A program made the position numbers and the translations under genes. The notes beneath the pieces are model-generated. The model saw only the letters and a list, made by a program, of their open reading frames with translations, made no database searches and had not been told where the DNA came from. From NCBI GenBank assembly GCA_947570615.1, contig CANOVJ010000017.1:1-62061 (forward strand): 62,061 bases of DNA. Reading direction: 5' to 3'. Origin of the DNA: an uncultured Lachnospiraceae bacterium (GTDB taxonomy: Bacteria; Bacillota; Clostridia; Lachnospirales; Lachnospiraceae). Below are positions 40,881 through 49,411 of this stretch, piece by piece. Each line of letters starts with the position of its first letter. The first letter of the stretch is position 1.

Positions 40881-42098
40881 ATGGATATTCATATGAAAAA
40901 ACAGTTGACAGGCGAAAGGGAAGAATTTAACACAATATTGCCGGAATATGGCAGGAGAAAGCTGCTCACCTATGCGGACTCTATCCGTGAGCTGGCGCAG
41001 AGCTTCCGGGATACGGAGAGCAGCAGGGAATATGTTCCCGGCGAGCTCGGCTCTGACAGAAGGGACTATATCTGGCAGAAGCGTCTGAATGAGAATAAAT
41101 GTCTGATGATCGAGCATCTCCAGGAAATGGCCCAGATCATGACGCAGCTTGCGGATGAGGCCAGAAGATGTGTGCCCATGGGGGAGCGGCGTTTCAGACA
41201 GATTTCCCACGCGCTGCGGGAGGTGGATATTCAGCTTAAGAACCTCTATCTGATCGAGAACGAAGCCGGACGCATGGAGGTTTCCCTCACCATGCGGAAT
41301 ATGAAAAAGAACAATCTCTCCTCGGAGGAGATCGGAGACCTGTTGTCCGTGCTTTTAAATATGCATCTGGTAAGCGCGCAGGATAACGCCTTCTTCGTGG
41401 GGGCCGGCTGGCAGACCTTTTTCTATGTGGAGGAGGCCCGGTTTCACGTGCTCACCGGCGTGGCCAAAGCGGTCAAGGAGACGGAGAAGATTTCCGGGGA
41501 CAATTATGCTCTCTTTGAGACCGACACGGGCAACTTAACCGCCGTTCTCTCCGACGGCATGGGCTCGGGGGACAAGGCCTGCACCGACTCCACCCTGGTG
41601 GTAGAGCTGATGCAGAAGTTTCTTGAGGCGGGCTTTCAGATGGATATCGCCATCCAGATGATCAACAGCGCCCTTCTGGCGGGCGGGGAGACCTCCAATA
41701 TGTCCACCCTGGATCTGTGCAGTATGGATCTCTACAGCGGGGAATGCCGTTTTGTAAAGGTGGGCAGCGCCGCATCCTACATAAAGCGGCAGCATCTGGT
41801 GGACCGGATCTCCTCCGGCAATCTGCCTCTGGGCATTTTCCAGAAGACGGAAATTGAGGCTGTCGGCCGGACACTCATGGACGGCGACTACATTGTGATG
41901 GTTTCCGACGGCATCCTGGACGCGCTCTCTCAGGGAATCGGGGAGGACATGCTCTCGGAGCTGATCGGCACCACGAACCTGGAAAATCCCGGGGAGATGG
42001 CCAACGCCATCCTGAATTTCTGTATCCACCAGGCCAGAGGGCGCATTCGGGACGATATGACGGTGCTTGTGATCGGAATCTGGAAAAAAGAAAACTGA
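40881..42098 (+). CDS. spoIIE: SpoIIE-type serine phosphatase, lacking the membrane domain
   Basis: A 405-residue PP2C-type phosphatase. Catalytic motifs are AVLSDGMGSGDKACTDS, GGETSNMSTLDLCSMDL, KVGSAASYIKR, DYIVMVSDGILDAL and the C-terminal IRDDMTVLVIGIW. SpoIIE dephosphorylates the anti-anti-sigma factor SpoIIAA and so activates SigF in the forespore. The usual protein is about 800 residues with ~10 N-terminal transmembrane helices; here only the central and phosphatase domains exist, and no helices are encoded in the 187 bp upstream. The position between divIC and tilS is the canonical spoIIE locus. Ribosome-site spacing is poor for both candidate ATGs (40881, 40893). Confidence 0.9.
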   Translation: MDIHMKKQLTGEREEFNTILPEYGRRKLLTYADSIRELAQSFRDTESSREYVPGELGSDRRDYIWQKRLNENKCLMIEHLQEMAQIMTQLADEARRCVPMGERRFRQISHALREVDIQLKNLYLIENEAGRMEVSLTMRNMKKNNLSSEEIGDLLSVLLNMHLVSAQDNAFFVGAGWQTFFYVEEARFHVLTGVAKAVKETEKISGDNYALFETDTGNLTAVLSDGMGSGDKACTDSTLVVELMQKFLEAGFQMDIAIQMINSALLAGGETSNMSTLDLCSMDLYSGECRFVKVGSAASYIKRQHLVDRISSGNLPLGIFQKTEIEAVGRTLMDGDYIVMVSDGILDALSQGIGEDMLSELIGTTNLENPGEMANAILNFCIHQARGRIRDDMTVLVIGIWKKEN

Positions 42099-42140
42099 CT
42101 CCTCTTTCCTTTTTCGGAAAAATCCGTTATATTATTGGAT

Positions 42141-43553
42141 ATGACAGATAAAGTATTGGAATATATTGAAAAGTACAAAATGATCCGGCCAGGAGACACC
42201 GTCGTGGCCGGAGTTTCAGGGGGCGCAGATTCTGTCTGCCTCCTTTTTATGCTGATGGAAATCCGCCGCAAAATCCCCTTTTCGCTCCGGGTGGTCCATG
42301 TAAATCACAAAATCCGCCCACAGGCCCATCTGGACGCCGATTATGTCAGAGCCCTCTGCGAAAAACATAATATCCCCTTTTTCCTGACGGAGGAAAATGT
42401 AAAGGAGCTGGCCAGGGAGCACAGGCGCTGTGTGGAGGAGGAAGGGCGCGCAGTCAGGTATCAGGCCTTTGAACAGGCCCTGGAGGGCAGGCCGGGAAGG
42501 ATCGCCGTGGCCCACAACGGCAATGACCGGGCGGAGACCATGCTGTTTCATCTGTTCCGCGGGACGGGGCTTACCGGCATGAGCGGGATCCGTCCTGTAA
42601 ACGGAAAAATCATCCGTCCCCTTCTGTGTCTTGAGCGGCATGAGATAGAGCGCTGGCTCCGGGAGCGTGAGATCCCTTTCTGTCAGGACGCCACCAACGA
42701 TCAGGACATCTATGCCAGAAACCGGATCCGGCACCATATCCTGCCTTATGCGGAGCAGGAAATCTCCCAGGGAGCGGTTTCCCATATGTGCCAGGCGGCG
42801 GATCAGCTCCTCATGGCCGAGAGCTATCTCTGCCGTCAGACCGATGAAGCCCTGGCACGCTGTGTGCGCCAGGACCCTGACCGGCGCGGCCGGATTCTGG
42901 TGGAGCTTCCCGCCTTTTTCAGGGAGGAGGAATATCTGCGGGGCCGGGTTCTTCTCTCCTGCCTGGAGCAGGCGGCCGGAGGCCGGAAAAATATCGCCTC
43001 CACGCATATCCGGGCAGTCGAAGCTCTTTTCCGCAGAAGGGGAAGCGGGCAGACACATCTTCCCTGCGGCCTGAAAGTTTATAAGGAATACGATGTGGGT
43101 ATGATACAGAAAAGGGATTATGAGGAAAAAGCCTCCTGGCCGGTCTCCTGCCAGGAGGCCGGGAGAAGCTTTGAGGCTCCCATCCCCGGATCCGTGTGCC
43201 TGCCCGGGATGGGAAGAGCTGAATTTACAGTATTTCCGCGCAATAATTCACAAAGAATTCCACAAAAAACATATACGAAATGGTTTGATTATGATAAAAT
43301 AGCTTCGGTTCTGATATTTCGTACAAAAAGAACAGGCGATTATCTTACCATCAACCGGAACATGGGCCGCAAATCCCTGCAGGACTATTTTGTCAATGAG
43401 AAGGTTCCCAGGGCGGAGAGGGAAAAAATCTTTCTCCTCGCGGAGGGCTCTCACATCCTGTGGGTTCCCGGCCTGCGGATCAGTGAATATTATAAGGTGG
43501 ACGATGCCACCCGCAGGATTTTGCAGGTAAGCTTTCCGGATCAGGAAATATAA
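42141..43553 (+). CDS. tilS: tRNA(Ile)-lysidine synthetase
   Basis: A 470-residue enzyme that converts C34 of tRNA-Ile(CAU) to lysidine, changing its identity from Met to Ile. The PP-loop ATPase motif VVAGVSGGADSVCLLFML is at the N-terminus, with VAHNGNDRAETMLFHLFRGTGLTGMSGI and RPLLCLERHEIERWLRE following. The C-terminal TilS domain ends with LTINRNMGRKSLQDYFVNEKVPRAER and ILWVPGLRISEYYKVD. A TTG at 42135 is an alternative start; neither has a strong ribosome site. It sits between spoIIE and hpt as in many Firmicutes. Confidence 0.95.
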   Translation: MTDKVLEYIEKYKMIRPGDTVVAGVSGGADSVCLLFMLMEIRRKIPFSLRVVHVNHKIRPQAHLDADYVRALCEKHNIPFFLTEENVKELAREHRRCVEEEGRAVRYQAFEQALEGRPGRIAVAHNGNDRAETMLFHLFRGTGLTGMSGIRPVNGKIIRPLLCLERHEIERWLREREIPFCQDATNDQDIYARNRIRHHILPYAEQEISQGAVSHMCQAADQLLMAESYLCRQTDEALARCVRQDPDRRGRILVELPAFFREEEYLRGRVLLSCLEQAAGGRKNIASTHIRAVEALFRRRGSGQTHLPCGLKVYKEYDVGMIQKRDYEEKASWPVSCQEAGRSFEAPIPGSVCLPGMGRAEFTVFPRNNSQRIPQKTYTKWFDYDKIASVLIFRTKRTGDYLTINRNMGRKSLQDYFVNEKVPRAEREKIFLLAEGSHILWVPGLRISEYYKVDDATRRILQVSFPDQEI

Positions 43554-43586
43554 ACTGCGCCAACGTAAGAGAAAGGAGTCATTGCT

Positions 43587-44111
43587 GTGGCTGAAAAGAT
43601 TAATACGCTTTTTTCAGAGGAGGAAATCAATGCGAGAATCAGGCAGATCGGGGAACAGATCAGCCGGGACTATGAGGGGGAGGAGGTTCATCTGATCTGC
43701 GTGCTCAAGGGCGGCAGCTTTTTCATGTGCGAGCTGGCCAAGCGCATCACGGTTCCCGTTTTTCTGGACTTTATGTCGGTCTCCAGCTATGGCGGAGAGA
43801 CGACCTCCAGCGGCGTTGTGAAGATCGTCAAGGATCTGGACGCCCCCCTGAAAGGGAAAAATGTGATCGTTGTGGAGGATATCGTGGATACGGGACGTAC
43901 CCTGAGCTATCTCCTGAACATGCTTAAGGGCAGAGAACCCAAAAGCCTTCGTCTGTGTACGCTTCTGGATAAGCCCGAACGCCGTGTGGTTGATGTTGCG
44001 GTGGACTATACGGGCTTTATCATCCCCGACAAATTCATTGTGGGATACGGGCTGGACTACGACCAGAAGTACAGAAATCTTCCCTTCATCGGGACAGTGG
44101 AATTTGAATAA
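43587..44111 (+). CDS. hpt: Hypoxanthine phosphoribosyltransferase
   Basis: A 174-residue purine-salvage enzyme making IMP/GMP from hypoxanthine/guanine and PRPP. The PRPP motif VIVVEDIVDTGRTLSYLL is near residue 93, with LICVLKGGSFFMCELA upstream and VGYGLDYDQKYRNLPFIG at the C-terminus. Translation starts at a GTG with AAGGAG 8 bases before it. It lies between tilS and ftsH, the usual order. It could use hypoxanthine derived from the inosine expected of the SAH route at 4683-7898. Confidence 0.97.
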   Translation: MAEKINTLFSEEEINARIRQIGEQISRDYEGEEVHLICVLKGGSFFMCELAKRITVPVFLDFMSVSSYGGETTSSGVVKIVKDLDAPLKGKNVIVVEDIVDTGRTLSYLLNMLKGREPKSLRLCTLLDKPERRVVDVAVDYTGFIIPDKFIVGYGLDYDQKYRNLPFIGTVEFE

Positions 44112-44153
44112 AATGTGTAAACCCGGGCCTTTCCGGGAAGTGAGGTAGTAAGA

Positions 44154-45992
44154 TTGAATAAAAGAAACAGAGGTTACAACGCGTATTTTATCCTGGTGCT
44201 CCTTTTGCTGGCGCTTCTGGTAATCCCCAGTCTGCTGGACACCGGCGCGACCGATTACACCAGAGGCGAGCTGCTGCAGGATCTGGAGGATGGAAACATC
44301 GTGTACGCCAGCATCTCTCCCAGCCGGGAAATGCCCGCCGGGGAGGTGGACGTCATCTTAAGCAGCGGCCCTGCCAGAACCCTGTATGTGACGGACGTCT
44401 CCGAGATCGAGCAGCTCCTGATCTCCTACGATCTGGATCCGGAGATCAAAAAGGTTCAGGAGGAAAGCTGGTTTCTGACCAGCGTCTTTCCGGTTCTTCT
44501 GGCGATCATCGTGATGGTTTTCTTTTTTGTGATGATGAACAGTCAGAACGCCGGCGGCAGCAATAAGATGATGAACTTCGGCAAGAGCCGGGCCAGACTC
44601 TCCATGGGGGACGGCAAAATCACCTTAAAGGATGTGGCCGGACTGAAGGAGGAGAAGGAAGAGCTGGAGGAGATCGTAGAATTTCTCAGAGACCCCGCCC
44701 GCTTCACCAAAGTGGGGGCAAGGATCCCCAAGGGGGTTCTTTTGGAGGGAGCCCCCGGCACCGGTAAGACGCTTCTCGCCAAGGCCATCGCCGGGGAGGC
44801 CGGCGTACCCTTTTTCAGCATCTCAGGCTCCGACTTTGTGGAAATGTTTGTGGGCGTGGGCGCTTCCAGGGTCCGCGACCTGTTTGAGGACGCCAAGAGG
44901 CATGCCCCCTGTATCGTGTTTATCGATGAGATTGACGCCGTAGCCAGACGCCGTGGAACAGGCATGGGCGGCGGTCACGACGAGCGGGAGCAGACCTTAA
45001 ACCAGCTTCTGGTGGAGATGGACGGCTTCGGCGTGAACGAGGGAATTATTGTGATGGCGGCCACCAACCGGGTGGATATCCTTGATCCCGCCATCTTAAG
45101 ACCGGGGCGCTTCGACCGCAAGATCAGCGTCAATCGGCCGGATATCGGCGGACGGGAGGATATCCTGAAGGTACATGCCAGAAACAAGCCTCTGGCGGAG
45201 GATGTGGATCTGAAGCAGATCGCCCAGACCACCGCAGGCTTTACCGGGGCGGACCTCGAAAACCTCCTCAACGAGGCCTCTATCGTGGCAGCCAGGGACA
45301 ACAGAAGCTTTGTGATCCAGGAGGATATCAAAAAGGCTTTCATCAAGGTGGGAATCGGCTCCGAGAAAAAGAGCCGGATCATCACCGACAAGGAGAAGAA
45401 GATCACCGCCTATCACGAGGCCGGGCACGCAATCCTCTTTCATGTGCTGCCGGATGTGGGGCCCGTCTATACGGTGTCCATCATCCCCACGGGGCTGGGG
45501 GCCGCCGGCTATACCATGCCACTTCCCGAAAACGACGAGATGTTCATCACCAAAGGCAAGATGCTCCAGGATATCATGGTATCCCTGGGCGGACGCATTG
45601 CGGAGGAAATTATTTTCGGCGACATCACCACCGGCGCATCCAGCGATATCAAGAAGGCCACCCAGGCCGCCAGAGACATGGTTACCAAATATGGCATGTC
45701 CCAGAATATCGGCGTGATCAATTATAACAGCGACGACGACGAGGTGTTTATCGGAAGGGATCTGGCTCACACCAAGAGCCACAGCGAGCTGATCGCAGGG
45801 GAAATCGACCGGGAAGTGCGAAGCATCATAGACGATTGCTACGAGAAGGCCAGGGCCATCATTTTAGAGCATTCGGACATCCTTCACGACTGTGCCAGGC
45901 TGCTTCTTGAGAAGGAAAAAATCGGAAGAGCGGAATTTGAGTCCCTTTTCAATAAGGAAGACCACTCTCCGGAGGCGTTCTTTGAGAGCTGA
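44154..45992 (+). CDS. ftsH: ATP-dependent zinc metalloprotease FtsH
   Basis: A 612-residue membrane-bound AAA protease that degrades misfolded membrane proteins and regulators. Transmembrane helices lie at about 11-28 and 107-128 around a short external domain. The AAA module has Walker A GAPGTGKT (199-206), Walker [10 protein letters not shown] and the arginine-finger region RPGRFDRK. The zinc site is HEAGH (421-425). Translation starts at a TTG with GTGAGGT 7 bases upstream. It ends the conserved block; a long 3-prime region with a perfect terminator follows. Confidence 0.97.
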   Translation: MNKRNRGYNAYFILVLLLLALLVIPSLLDTGATDYTRGELLQDLEDGNIVYASISPSREMPAGEVDVILSSGPARTLYVTDVSEIEQLLISYDLDPEIKKVQEESWFLTSVFPVLLAIIVMVFFFVMMNSQNAGGSNKMMNFGKSRARLSMGDGKITLKDVAGLKEEKEELEEIVEFLRDPARFTKVGARIPKGVLLEGAPGTGKTLLAKAIAGEAGVPFFSISGSDFVEMFVGVGASRVRDLFEDAKRHAPCIVFIDEIDAVARRRGTGMGGGHDEREQTLNQLLVEMDGFGVNEGIIVMAATNRVDILDPAILRPGRFDRKISVNRPDIGGREDILKVHARNKPLAEDVDLKQIAQTTAGFTGADLENLLNEASIVAARDNRSFVIQEDIKKAFIKVGIGSEKKSRIITDKEKKITAYHEAGHAILFHVLPDVGPVYTVSIIPTGLGAAGYTMPLPENDEMFITKGKMLQDIMVSLGGRIAEEIIFGDITTGASSDIKKATQAARDMVTKYGMSQNIGVINYNSDDDEVFIGRDLAHTKSHSELIAGEIDREVRSIIDDCYEKARAIILEHSDILHDCARLLLEKEKIGRAEFESLFNKEDHSPEAFFES

Positions 45993-46087
45993 TTGGCATT
46001 TTGCACAAAAACATGTGCATCAATTTGTGATATTTGTTAATCGTGAGTATTTACGCAAAAGGGGGCGTATGCTATTATAATACTCGT

Positions 46088-46178
46088 AACCCCCCAATAC
46101 ATTATATAGTTTTTGCTATACCCCATAAGAAAGAAATACCTTCTCTAAAAAGGACAGTAACGTGTTACTGTCCTTTTT
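46088..46178 (+). ncRNA. Possible small RNA downstream of ftsH
   Basis: A TATAAT at 46076-46081 would give a start near 46088, and a perfect intrinsic terminator ends at 46178, defining a ~90-nt transcript with two hairpins and no good reading frame. The -35 is poor (TTTACG at 20-bp spacing), so this could simply be the ftsH 3-prime region. Confidence 0.25.
46147..46178 (+). terminator. Perfect intrinsic terminator after ftsH
   Basis: A 14-bp stem pairs 46147-46160 with 46165-46178 around CGTG. The stem core GGACAGTAA is flanked by A5 and T5. Confidence 0.92.
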
Positions 46179-46259
46179 ACCGCCCTTTTTTCGTCTTACT
46201 ATCGTTCCAATTTAAGGAAAATGACGTATTTCTCCTGTAATATTCGGGCAGAATTTATA

Positions 46260-46288
46260 TTGCCTGATGAAATCACATAGTATAAAAT
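46260..46288 (+). promoter_or_regulatory. Promoter of the GH13 gene
   Basis: TTGCCT (46260-46265), a 17-bp spacer and TAAAAT (46283-46288), about 85 bp before the start codon. Confidence 0.55.
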
Positions 46289-46374
46289 AGATATGCTGAC
46301 TTTTCGACCGGAACTTGTCATGTTCGACAGATAACAGACTACAATATCAACACTACCAGGAGGCTGAACATAAC

Positions 46375-48435
46375 ATGCAGGCTGAGATTGACAGAAATGC
46401 CCTGTTTGGCGATACGACAGAAGACTACTTTTCTCCATCAGAGCCCAACCCCTACTCTCAGGTCACGATCCGTTTCCGCGCCGCCCGTCAAAACATTGCC
46501 AAAGTGTATGTGGTCCACTGCGGCGTCCGCTATTATATGCAGAAGGAACGGGAGGACGAAAATTTCTGTTATTTTTCCTGTCCCATGGAGGTGGAGGAGG
46601 AGGAATTTTCTTATTATTTTGAGGTTCACGGATGCGGCTGCCGCTGTATCTATGATGCCAGAGGCGCGGTGGATGACCCCGCACCCGAATATGCCTTTCG
46701 CGTGATCCCCGGTTTCAAAACCCCCGAATGGGCCAAAGGGGCCGTCATGTATCAGATTTACGTGGACCGTTTCTGTAACGGGGATCCCTCAAACGATGTA
46801 CTTACCTCGGAATATATGTATGTGGGCGATAAGACTGTCCGCGTGGAAGACTGGTACAAATATCCGGCTGCCATGGGCGTACGGGAATTTTATGGCGGCG
46901 ATTTGCAGGGTGTTCTGGACAAGATGGATTATCTGCAGGAGCTGGGCGTAGAGGTGATCTACTTCAATCCGCTCTTTGTCTCTCCTTCCAACCACAAATA
47001 TGATATTCAGGACTACGACAATATCGATCCGCACTTCGGCAGAATAGTATGCGACGAGGGAGAGCTGCTCTCCCCGGAGCAGAGCGAAAACTGCTCTGCC
47101 ACCAGATATATCAACCGGATCGCAAACCGGAAAAATCTGGACGCCAGCAATGCGCTTTTTATAAAGCTTGTGGAGGAGGCCCACAGCCGTGGGATAAAGG
47201 TGATCCTGGACGGGGTTTTCAACCACTGCGGTTCCTTCAACAAATGGATGGACCGGGAACGGATCTACGAAAACGTGGACGGGTATGAAAAGGGCGCCCA
47301 TATCTGTAAGGAGAGTCCCTATCACGATTACTTTCATTTCTATGACGAAAACGCCTGGCCCTACAATCCAAGCTATGACGGATGGTGGGGATACGATACG
47401 CTCCCGAAGCTGAATTACGAAAAGTCCAGGGATCTGTTCATGTACGTGATGAAAATTGCCGCCAAATGGGTTTCTCCTCCCTACAACGCGGACGGATGGC
47501 GTCTGGACGTGGCGGCCGATCTGGGACACAGCTCCGAATACAACCATTACTTCTGGAAAACCTTCCGCAAGGCTGTCCGGGAGGTCAATCCAAACGCCAT
47601 TGTGCTGGCGGAGCACTACGGCAATCCCAGGGAGTGGCTCGGCGGCCAGGAGTGGGATACCGTCATGAACTACGACGCCTTTATGGAGCCGGTCACCTGG
47701 TTTCTCACCGGTATGCAGAAGCACAGCGACGACTTCAGAGGCGATCTTTACGGCAACGTGGACAGCTTTCTGGGGGCCATGCGCCATCACATGGCCAGCT
47801 TTACCACTCCCTCCCTGCAGATTGCCATGAACGAGCTCTCCAACCACGATCATTCCCGCTTTCTGACCAGAACCAACAAAAGGGTGGGACGGACCAACAC
47901 GCTGGGGCCTCATGCCGCAGACGAGGGGGTAAATAAAGCCGTTCTGCGGGAAGCCGTGGTGATTCAGATGACCTGGCCGGGAGCCCCCACCCTTTACTAC
48001 GGGGACGAGGCAGGCGTGTGCGGCTTTACTGACCCGGATAACCGCAGAACCTATCCCTGGGGACGGGAGGATCACGATCTCATCCAGTTTCACAGGGATA
48101 TGATCCGGATCCACAGGGAAAACCGTGAGCTTTGCACCGGTTCTCTGAAATATATCGATCAGGACTATAATGTGATCGGCTACGGGCGATTCAACCGCCG
48201 GCAGGCCACTGTGGTTTTGGTCAACAATAACGACTACGAGACGCTCAGATCCGTCTGTGTCTGGACGCTGGGCATTCCCAAAAGCTGCGTCTTAAAGCGT
48301 CTGATGCTCACCACCGCGGAGGGCTACTCTGTGGCGGCGAGGACTTATCCGGTAGAGGACGGCCTGATCCGGATCAGTCTTCCTCCCACCTCGGCGGTCG
48401 TACTCAAATATGAAAATTCATCCGCTACAACGTAA
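46375..48435 (+). CDS. Glycoside hydrolase family 13 (neopullulanase/maltogenic amylase-like)
   Basis: A 686-residue alpha-glucan hydrolase without signal peptide, so intracellular. An N-terminal beta-sandwich precedes the barrel, as in the cyclomaltodextrinase/neopullulanase subgroup. Conserved GH13 regions are VIYFNPLFVSPSNHKYD, VILDGVFNHCG, DGWRLDVAAD (nucleophile D378), VLAEHYG (acid E413) and NELSNHDHSRF (H491, D492). The frame opens at 46315, but AGGAGG lies 11 bases before the ATG at 46375. Its 3-prime end overlaps the convergent AraC gene by 11 bp. It probably degrades imported maltodextrins. Confidence 0.92.
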   Translation: MQAEIDRNALFGDTTEDYFSPSEPNPYSQVTIRFRAARQNIAKVYVVHCGVRYYMQKEREDENFCYFSCPMEVEEEEFSYYFEVHGCGCRCIYDARGAVDDPAPEYAFRVIPGFKTPEWAKGAVMYQIYVDRFCNGDPSNDVLTSEYMYVGDKTVRVEDWYKYPAAMGVREFYGGDLQGVLDKMDYLQELGVEVIYFNPLFVSPSNHKYDIQDYDNIDPHFGRIVCDEGELLSPEQSENCSATRYINRIANRKNLDASNALFIKLVEEAHSRGIKVILDGVFNHCGSFNKWMDRERIYENVDGYEKGAHICKESPYHDYFHFYDENAWPYNPSYDGWWGYDTLPKLNYEKSRDLFMYVMKIAAKWVSPPYNADGWRLDVAADLGHSSEYNHYFWKTFRKAVREVNPNAIVLAEHYGNPREWLGGQEWDTVMNYDAFMEPVTWFLTGMQKHSDDFRGDLYGNVDSFLGAMRHHMASFTTPSLQIAMNELSNHDHSRFLTRTNKRVGRTNTLGPHAADEGVNKAVLREAVVIQMTWPGAPTLYYGDEAGVCGFTDPDNRRTYPWGREDHDLIQFHRDMIRIHRENRELCTGSLKYIDQDYNVIGYGRFNRRQATVVLVNNNDYETLRSVCVWTLGIPKSCVLKRLMLTTAEGYSVAARTYPVEDGLIRISLPPTSAVVLKYENSSATT

Positions 48436-49282
48436 TATTGTGATGTTCCGTTTCACTGTTATTCCTGAAATCTCTGGGGCTGCTCCCCAGAGATTTTTTA
48501 AATACCCTGGCAAAATAATTCCCATTGGAAAAACCGCTGGCCAGGGCGATATCCTCGATTCTGCGGTTGGTCTGTGTCAGGAGATTGGCCCCGTACTGAA
48601 GTCTGATCCTGGTGAGGTAATCCAGAGGGCTTATGTGGAGACTGCGTACAAACTCCCTGCACAGGTGGCTGGCTGACACCCGAAGACGCTCTGCCACCTC
48701 CTCCACCCCGCACAGGCTGGCGAAATCCGTCTCCATGATCTGGACGGCCTGTCTGACCAGAAAGGGAAGGGACGGCTGCGGTCCGCTCCTCTCCCACACA
48801 AGAGAGGTCAGAAAGTCCATGGCCAGGGAGGCCGCCAGAAAGGGATTGGCAATCTTTCCCGCCATGGAGAGCTGGTAGATATGCTCCAGCTTTTTTATGG
48901 GCGCATCCGTATCCGAAAGAGAAAGCAGCTCCGTGTGCCGTGAAATGATGAGGCGGTAATATTCCTCAACGGAGCTTCCCCGAAGGAGCACATAACCGAA
49001 ACGCCAGGGCGCGCCGCCCTCCTTATAATAGTAGGAGGTGTCCCCCGGAAGCCGCAGAAACATGGCTGTGCCGGGAGGTATCCGGTGCTCCTTTTTTCCG
49101 TCAAAATAAAAACCGCAACCGGAGAGGGTGTACTGGAACAGATACTGCGAATCCCTGTTTTTATTGTGCCAGCAGTAGGATGCCGAGTCCCTCTCCTCCA
49201 CCCCGATACTGAAGAGCTGAACGGGCGGATTGTCAATATCATCCAGAAACTGAAAGGCGTAGCCGCCGCAGGTATCAAACAT
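48425..49282 (-). CDS. AraC-family transcriptional regulator
   Basis: A 285-residue regulator. The N-terminal cupin-like sensor includes YLFQYTLSGCGFYFDGKKEHRIPPGTAMFL. The C-terminal double helix-turn-helix reads VEEVAERLRVSASHLCREFVRSLHISPLDYL and IEDIALASGFSNGNYFARVFKKSLGSSPRDFR. AAGGAG lies 10 bases before the ATG. It is divergent from the GH4 gene at 49412, the likely target, and converges on the GH13 gene with an 11-bp tail overlap. The effector is probably a sugar. Confidence 0.93.
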   Translation of the reverse strand: MFDTCGGYAFQFLDDIDNPPVQLFSIGVEERDSASYCWHNKNRDSQYLFQYTLSGCGFYFDGKKEHRIPPGTAMFLRLPGDTSYYYKEGGAPWRFGYVLLRGSSVEEYYRLIISRHTELLSLSDTDAPIKKLEHIYQLSMAGKIANPFLAASLAMDFLTSLVWERSGPQPSLPFLVRQAVQIMETDFASLCGVEEVAERLRVSASHLCREFVRSLHISPLDYLTRIRLQYGANLLTQTNRRIEDIALASGFSNGNYFARVFKKSLGSSPRDFRNNSETEHHNITL

Positions 49283-49411
49283 CAGAAATTTACTCCTTTT
49301 GCAAAAAACATCTTCTATCGTTTACCCGAAAAACCTGTTATTATAAAGGCATGATAGCATTACCCGGGAAAAGATGCAAATGTAAAATATGTACGGAAAA
49401 GGAGAAAAATT

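Larger units (their letters stand above)
45993..46374 (+). other. Intergenic region between ftsH and the GH13 gene
   Basis: No convincing gene is present. It holds an inverted repeat TGCACA/TGTGCA at 46002-46019, a TATAAT at 46076-46081, a TATAG/CTATA mini-hairpin near 46105-46121, a perfect terminator (46147-46178) and the GH13 promoter (46260-46288). It is AT-rich compared with neighbours. Confidence 0.6.

Noticed and set aside
46034-46240. 68-codon plus-strand frame after ftsH
   Set aside because: It reads straight through a perfect intrinsic terminator and has no ribosome site.
46789-48114. 441-codon antisense frame inside the GH13 gene
   Set aside because: Shadow of the GH13 gene; no ribosome site or family signature.
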